From Yinghuangia sp035454725 (lineage in GTDB: Bacteria; Actinomycetota; Actinomycetes; Streptomycetales; Streptomycetaceae), in NCBI RefSeq assembly GCF_051388935.1, contig NZ_JBPKBI010000003.1:434001-498000 (forward strand): DNA of 64,000 nucleotides. Direction: 5' to 3'. The translations under genes and the position numbers were made by a program. The notes beneath the pieces were generated by a model. That model did no database searches. It was not told the origin of the DNA and saw nothing but the letters and a program-made list of their open reading frames with translations. Shown piece after piece: positions 61,656 through 64,000 of this stretch; within the stretch, counting starts at the first letter, position 1, and every line of letters begins with the position of its first letter.

Positions 61656-63185
61656 TCAGAAGATGCCCGCGCCGGGCGTCATGATGTTGTAGGGGTCGAA
61701 CTGGCGCTTCCAGGAGGCGAACTGGGAGTAGACCGGGCCGTAGTGGGTCTGCCAGTCGGCCTTGCCGAACGGGATGGCGTCCTCCACGTAGCGGGTGCCC
61801 CCGAGGTCGACGACACGCTGCCACCAGGCGCGGTTGCGCTCCAGCATGCGGGAGGCGAAGTCGGCGGCCGGGGCAGGGCCGTCCGAGGTGGTGAGGATGC
61901 CGCAGAGCCAGCTCCACTCCCCCGCGGTCGGCGAAGGCGCCCGGTAGAGCGGGAAGTCGTCGGTGAAGGCCGCGCTGCGGGTCGGGCTGAAGACGACGAA
62001 CGTCGTCGGACTGACGTCCTCGGCGGTCAGGGCCGGGAAGACGGACTCCGCGAACTCCAGAACGCGGTTGTCGGGAATCAGCGTGTTGAACCACGGCTTG
62101 ACCAGAGAGTCCCAACTCGCGTTCGCCCGCCAGGCGTTCACCTGGGCGTCGACGAGGAAGACGTAGTCGAGGTAGCCCATGTCGACGTACTGCGCCTGCC
62201 GGGTGGTCGTGGAGCAGCCGCTCGTGAGGGTTTCCGTCGACGGGACGGTGGCCGGGTCGTTGTGGAAGACGACGCTCAGCAGGCCGAGGGGAAGGGGAGT
62301 CGGCGTCCCGGGCATGTTCGCGCTGGCCACGAAGTCGAACCCGCCGGGGCGACCGCTGCGGGACGCCAGGATCCTGAGGTCGTTCACGCAGGTCGCGACG
62401 TCGGTGTACGGCGCCGAGCGGTACACGCGGGCGAACCGCGGCGCGGGGATCAGGTCGACGGTCGCACGGGTGATGACGCCGCACTGTCCCTGCCCGGCCA
62501 GCATCGCCTTGAAAAGGCCGCTGTTCCGTGTGGGCGAGCATTCGACCAGGTCACCGGCTCCGGTGACCACTTGGAGTTTCTGTACGGCGGCGGCCTGGGG
62601 GCCCCTGAGGTTGCTGGTCGCCGCGTCCAGCCCGCCGATCGAGAGCGTGCCGGCGACGCCGAGCTGGGTGTAGCCGGTGATGGACGGCGGTGTCAGGCCG
62701 TGCTCGAAGGCCGCCGCGATCAGGTCGTACCACGTGACACCGGCGTCAACTTCCGCGCCGGTCGGCGATATCGAGTGAATCGTGTTCAGCGACTTGCCGT
62801 TGATGATCAGCCCGCCGGTGGTCAGCGTCTGACCGAAGACGCTGTTGCGGCCCGTGTTGGTGGCGACGGGTATGCGGTTCGCGGCGCAGTAGCAGATCAT
62901 CGCCCGGACGTCGCTCGCGGATCCCGGGAAGAGGATCGCCTGGGGAACGCGCCTGGTCATGTTGCCGGCGTCCGTCGAGTTCGCGGCGCGTGTGGCGTCG
63001 TCCATCACCAGCGTCCCGTCCAGACGTGGGATCCGCCGGAACGACGTGTCGGACGTGCTGGTCGCCGCCTCGGCGGTCGTCACCCAGCTTCCCGTCGCCA
63101 CGTTGTAGCCGACAACGGCCGTGCCCGCGACCGCCGCAGTCAGGAACCGGCGCCGGGAAACCCCACGTCCGATCGAACCGTCCAT
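61656..63185 (-). CDS. Tat-exported FAD-linked oxidase, cytokinin dehydrogenase-like
   Basis: About 509 aa from the ATG at 63185, chosen for GGAG five bases upstream; another ATG at 63203 lacks one. A Tat signal (SRRRFLTAAVAGTAVVGY, about residues 10-27) leads to a PCMH-type FAD-binding domain (TNTGRNSVFGQT, then GVAGTLSIGGL, LQVVTGAGDLVECSP and GQGQCGVITRATV). The C-terminal substrate domain ends DPYNIMTPGAGIF. The FAD domain and ending resemble cytokinin oxidases/dehydrogenases more than berberine-bridge enzymes. The substrate is not certain. Confidence 0.82.
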   Translation of the reverse strand: MDGSIGRGVSRRRFLTAAVAGTAVVGYNVATGSWVTTAEAATSTSDTSFRRIPRLDGTLVMDDATRAANSTDAGNMTRRVPQAILFPGSASDVRAMICYCAANRIPVATNTGRNSVFGQTLTTGGLIINGKSLNTIHSISPTGAEVDAGVTWYDLIAAAFEHGLTPPSITGYTQLGVAGTLSIGGLDAATSNLRGPQAAAVQKLQVVTGAGDLVECSPTRNSGLFKAMLAGQGQCGVITRATVDLIPAPRFARVYRSAPYTDVATCVNDLRILASRSGRPGGFDFVASANMPGTPTPLPLGLLSVVFHNDPATVPSTETLTSGCSTTTRQAQYVDMGYLDYVFLVDAQVNAWRANASWDSLVKPWFNTLIPDNRVLEFAESVFPALTAEDVSPTTFVVFSPTRSAAFTDDFPLYRAPSPTAGEWSWLCGILTTSDGPAPAADFASRMLERNRAWWQRVVDLGGTRYVEDAIPFGKADWQTHYGPVYSQFASWKRQFDPYNIMTPGAGIF

Positions 63186-63793
63186 GTGAACTCCGATGTT
63201 CATGTCGTGTCTGAGACGAGACCGCACGAAGGATCATCACGCCTGCCGGGCAGGGGAGTTGCCGATTAACGAACGCGCAGTCGCCAAGGAGCGCACCGCG
63301 GGTCCGCGACGGTGAGTCTCGGCGCTCGTCGATCGGCGTGTTACCGAACTCCTATGGACGAAACGGAAGTTGCGTACACCCGGGGACCGAAAGGAAGTCG
63401 TGCCCTGCTGTGCGAAGGCCTCACGACCGCCCGTCGTGCTGTCGCGACTTTCGCCGCGAACGGCGCGGGGCGGAACGGGGCCGTGCGCGAATCGATCACG
63501 ACGCGTGCGCGAATCGAGGCGTCGGCGGCCCCGAAGCTGCGATGGTCGGGCGTGCCCCCATTTCGGGCGCGGGGGTTCCGGCGTCCCGCACGTCTCCCCG
63601 TCCGACACGGGCTTGGCGGACCGCGGACGCACGATCGCCCGCGGCCCGCACGTCGTCCCCTCGAAGATCGGGAAAACTCGACTTGCTGCCCGATTCCCCC
63701 GGCCCCGCCGATGGGCGCGACCGCGCCCCTGGCCCCATCGGCGAGGCGACGGCGCCGCGACGTCAGGACCCGCCCACCCGTGGGTCCCGGCGT
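63186..63793. other. Intergenic region without a recognised gene
   Basis: 608 bp upstream of the oxidase gene, ending at an N run (63794-63904). Frames are Arg/Pro-rich noise on both strands. The promoter of the oxidase should be at the left end, where GC falls slightly near 63340-63400. Confidence 0.4.
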
Positions 63794-63904
63794 NNNNNNN
63801 NNNNNNNNNNNNNNNNNNNNNNNNNNNNNNNNNNNNNNNNNNNNNNNNNNNNNNNNNNNNNNNNNNNNNNNNNNNNNNNNNNNNNNNNNNNNNNNNNNNN
63901 NNNN

Positions 63905-64000
63905 GTCGCGGCGCCCCCAAGTCCCGTCGGCGCCGCGGCGGTTCCGGTCTGCCGGGGCTGCGGTCGATCCGGGCCCGCATCGTCGTGCTGGTGCTGGTGC
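63905..64000 (+). CDS. Start of a membrane protein, possibly a nitrate/nitrite-sensor-type histidine kinase
   Basis: From the N run to the window edge one frame reads a basic stretch and then GLRSIRARIVVLVLV, the beginning of a membrane helix as found at the start of large streptomycete sensor kinases (RSIRARIV..L). The start codon is in or before the N run and the rest lies outside the window, so this is tentative. Confidence 0.35.

Overview
The window is chromosomal DNA of a very GC-rich actinomycete. The order SURF1 / sigma factor / asd / aspartokinase / recR / YbaB / dnaX / SRP RNA / tRNA-Ser, the many GTG starts and the four-base gene overlaps point to Streptomycetaceae or a close relative. 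No species can be named from the sequence.

Layout. (1) 1-11,560 is core chromosome: a partial S9 peptidase, a SURF1-like gene, an ECF sigma factor with its overlapping membrane partner, the aspartate-pathway pair asd-ask, recR, ebfC and dnaX, then SRP RNA and a tRNA-Ser(GGA). (2) 11,503-44,500 is an element of about 33 kb integrated in the 3' end of that tRNA and bounded by a 54-bp direct repeat of it. Its left end has integrase, excisionase, an XRE repressor, a replication-type protein carrying four internal palindromes, a DUF2637 membrane protein, a MobC-like protein, a relaxase and a ParB-like protein. No FtsK/TraB-type pump or T4SS is seen, so it looks mobilisable rather than self-conjugative. 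Its cargo includes orphan immunity-like genes, a possible RiPP operon (short peptide, JmjC oxygenase, aldo/keto reductase, APH-like kinase), an XRE/HD pair, a CoiA-like nuclease, a nucleoside-deoxyribosyltransferase-like/DUF559 fusion, and a type I-G (formerly I-U) CRISPR-Cas locus. That locus has cas3, csx17, cas7 and csb2 between two arrays and no cas1, cas2 or cas4. (3) 44,500-49,060 is a second, int-less unit bounded by further copies of the tRNA end. It carries an Mrr-like nuclease, a Shedu-like (DUF4263) nuclease and a vapBC pair, so it behaves as a cis-mobilisable defence cassette accreted next to the first element. (4) 49,244-64,000 is chromosome again: MMPL transporter/DUF6223, a two-component system, a large unknown protein, a P450, an ECF42-type sigma factor with its DGPF/YCII partner (interrupted by a foreign aminopeptidase N fragment), an MFS exporter, a Tat-exported FAD oxidase, and the start of a probable sensor kinase.

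How the parts work together. The integrative element supplies integration (int/xis), replication and mobilisation, and carries an interference-only CRISPR system. Its repeats are unusually degenerate, yet several keep the hairpin stem through paired changes. The second unit adds restriction-type and toxin-antitoxin functions at the same attachment site, making the tRNA-Ser locus a stacked defence island.

Assembly caution. Seven N runs and one single n interrupt the window. At least three runs (4,112, 12,713, 44,541) lie inside long perfect hairpins with the same bases on both sides, so they are probably sequencing dropouts rather than missing genes. The run in vapC is likewise flanked by a duplicated stretch, and the gene reads through if it is collapsed.
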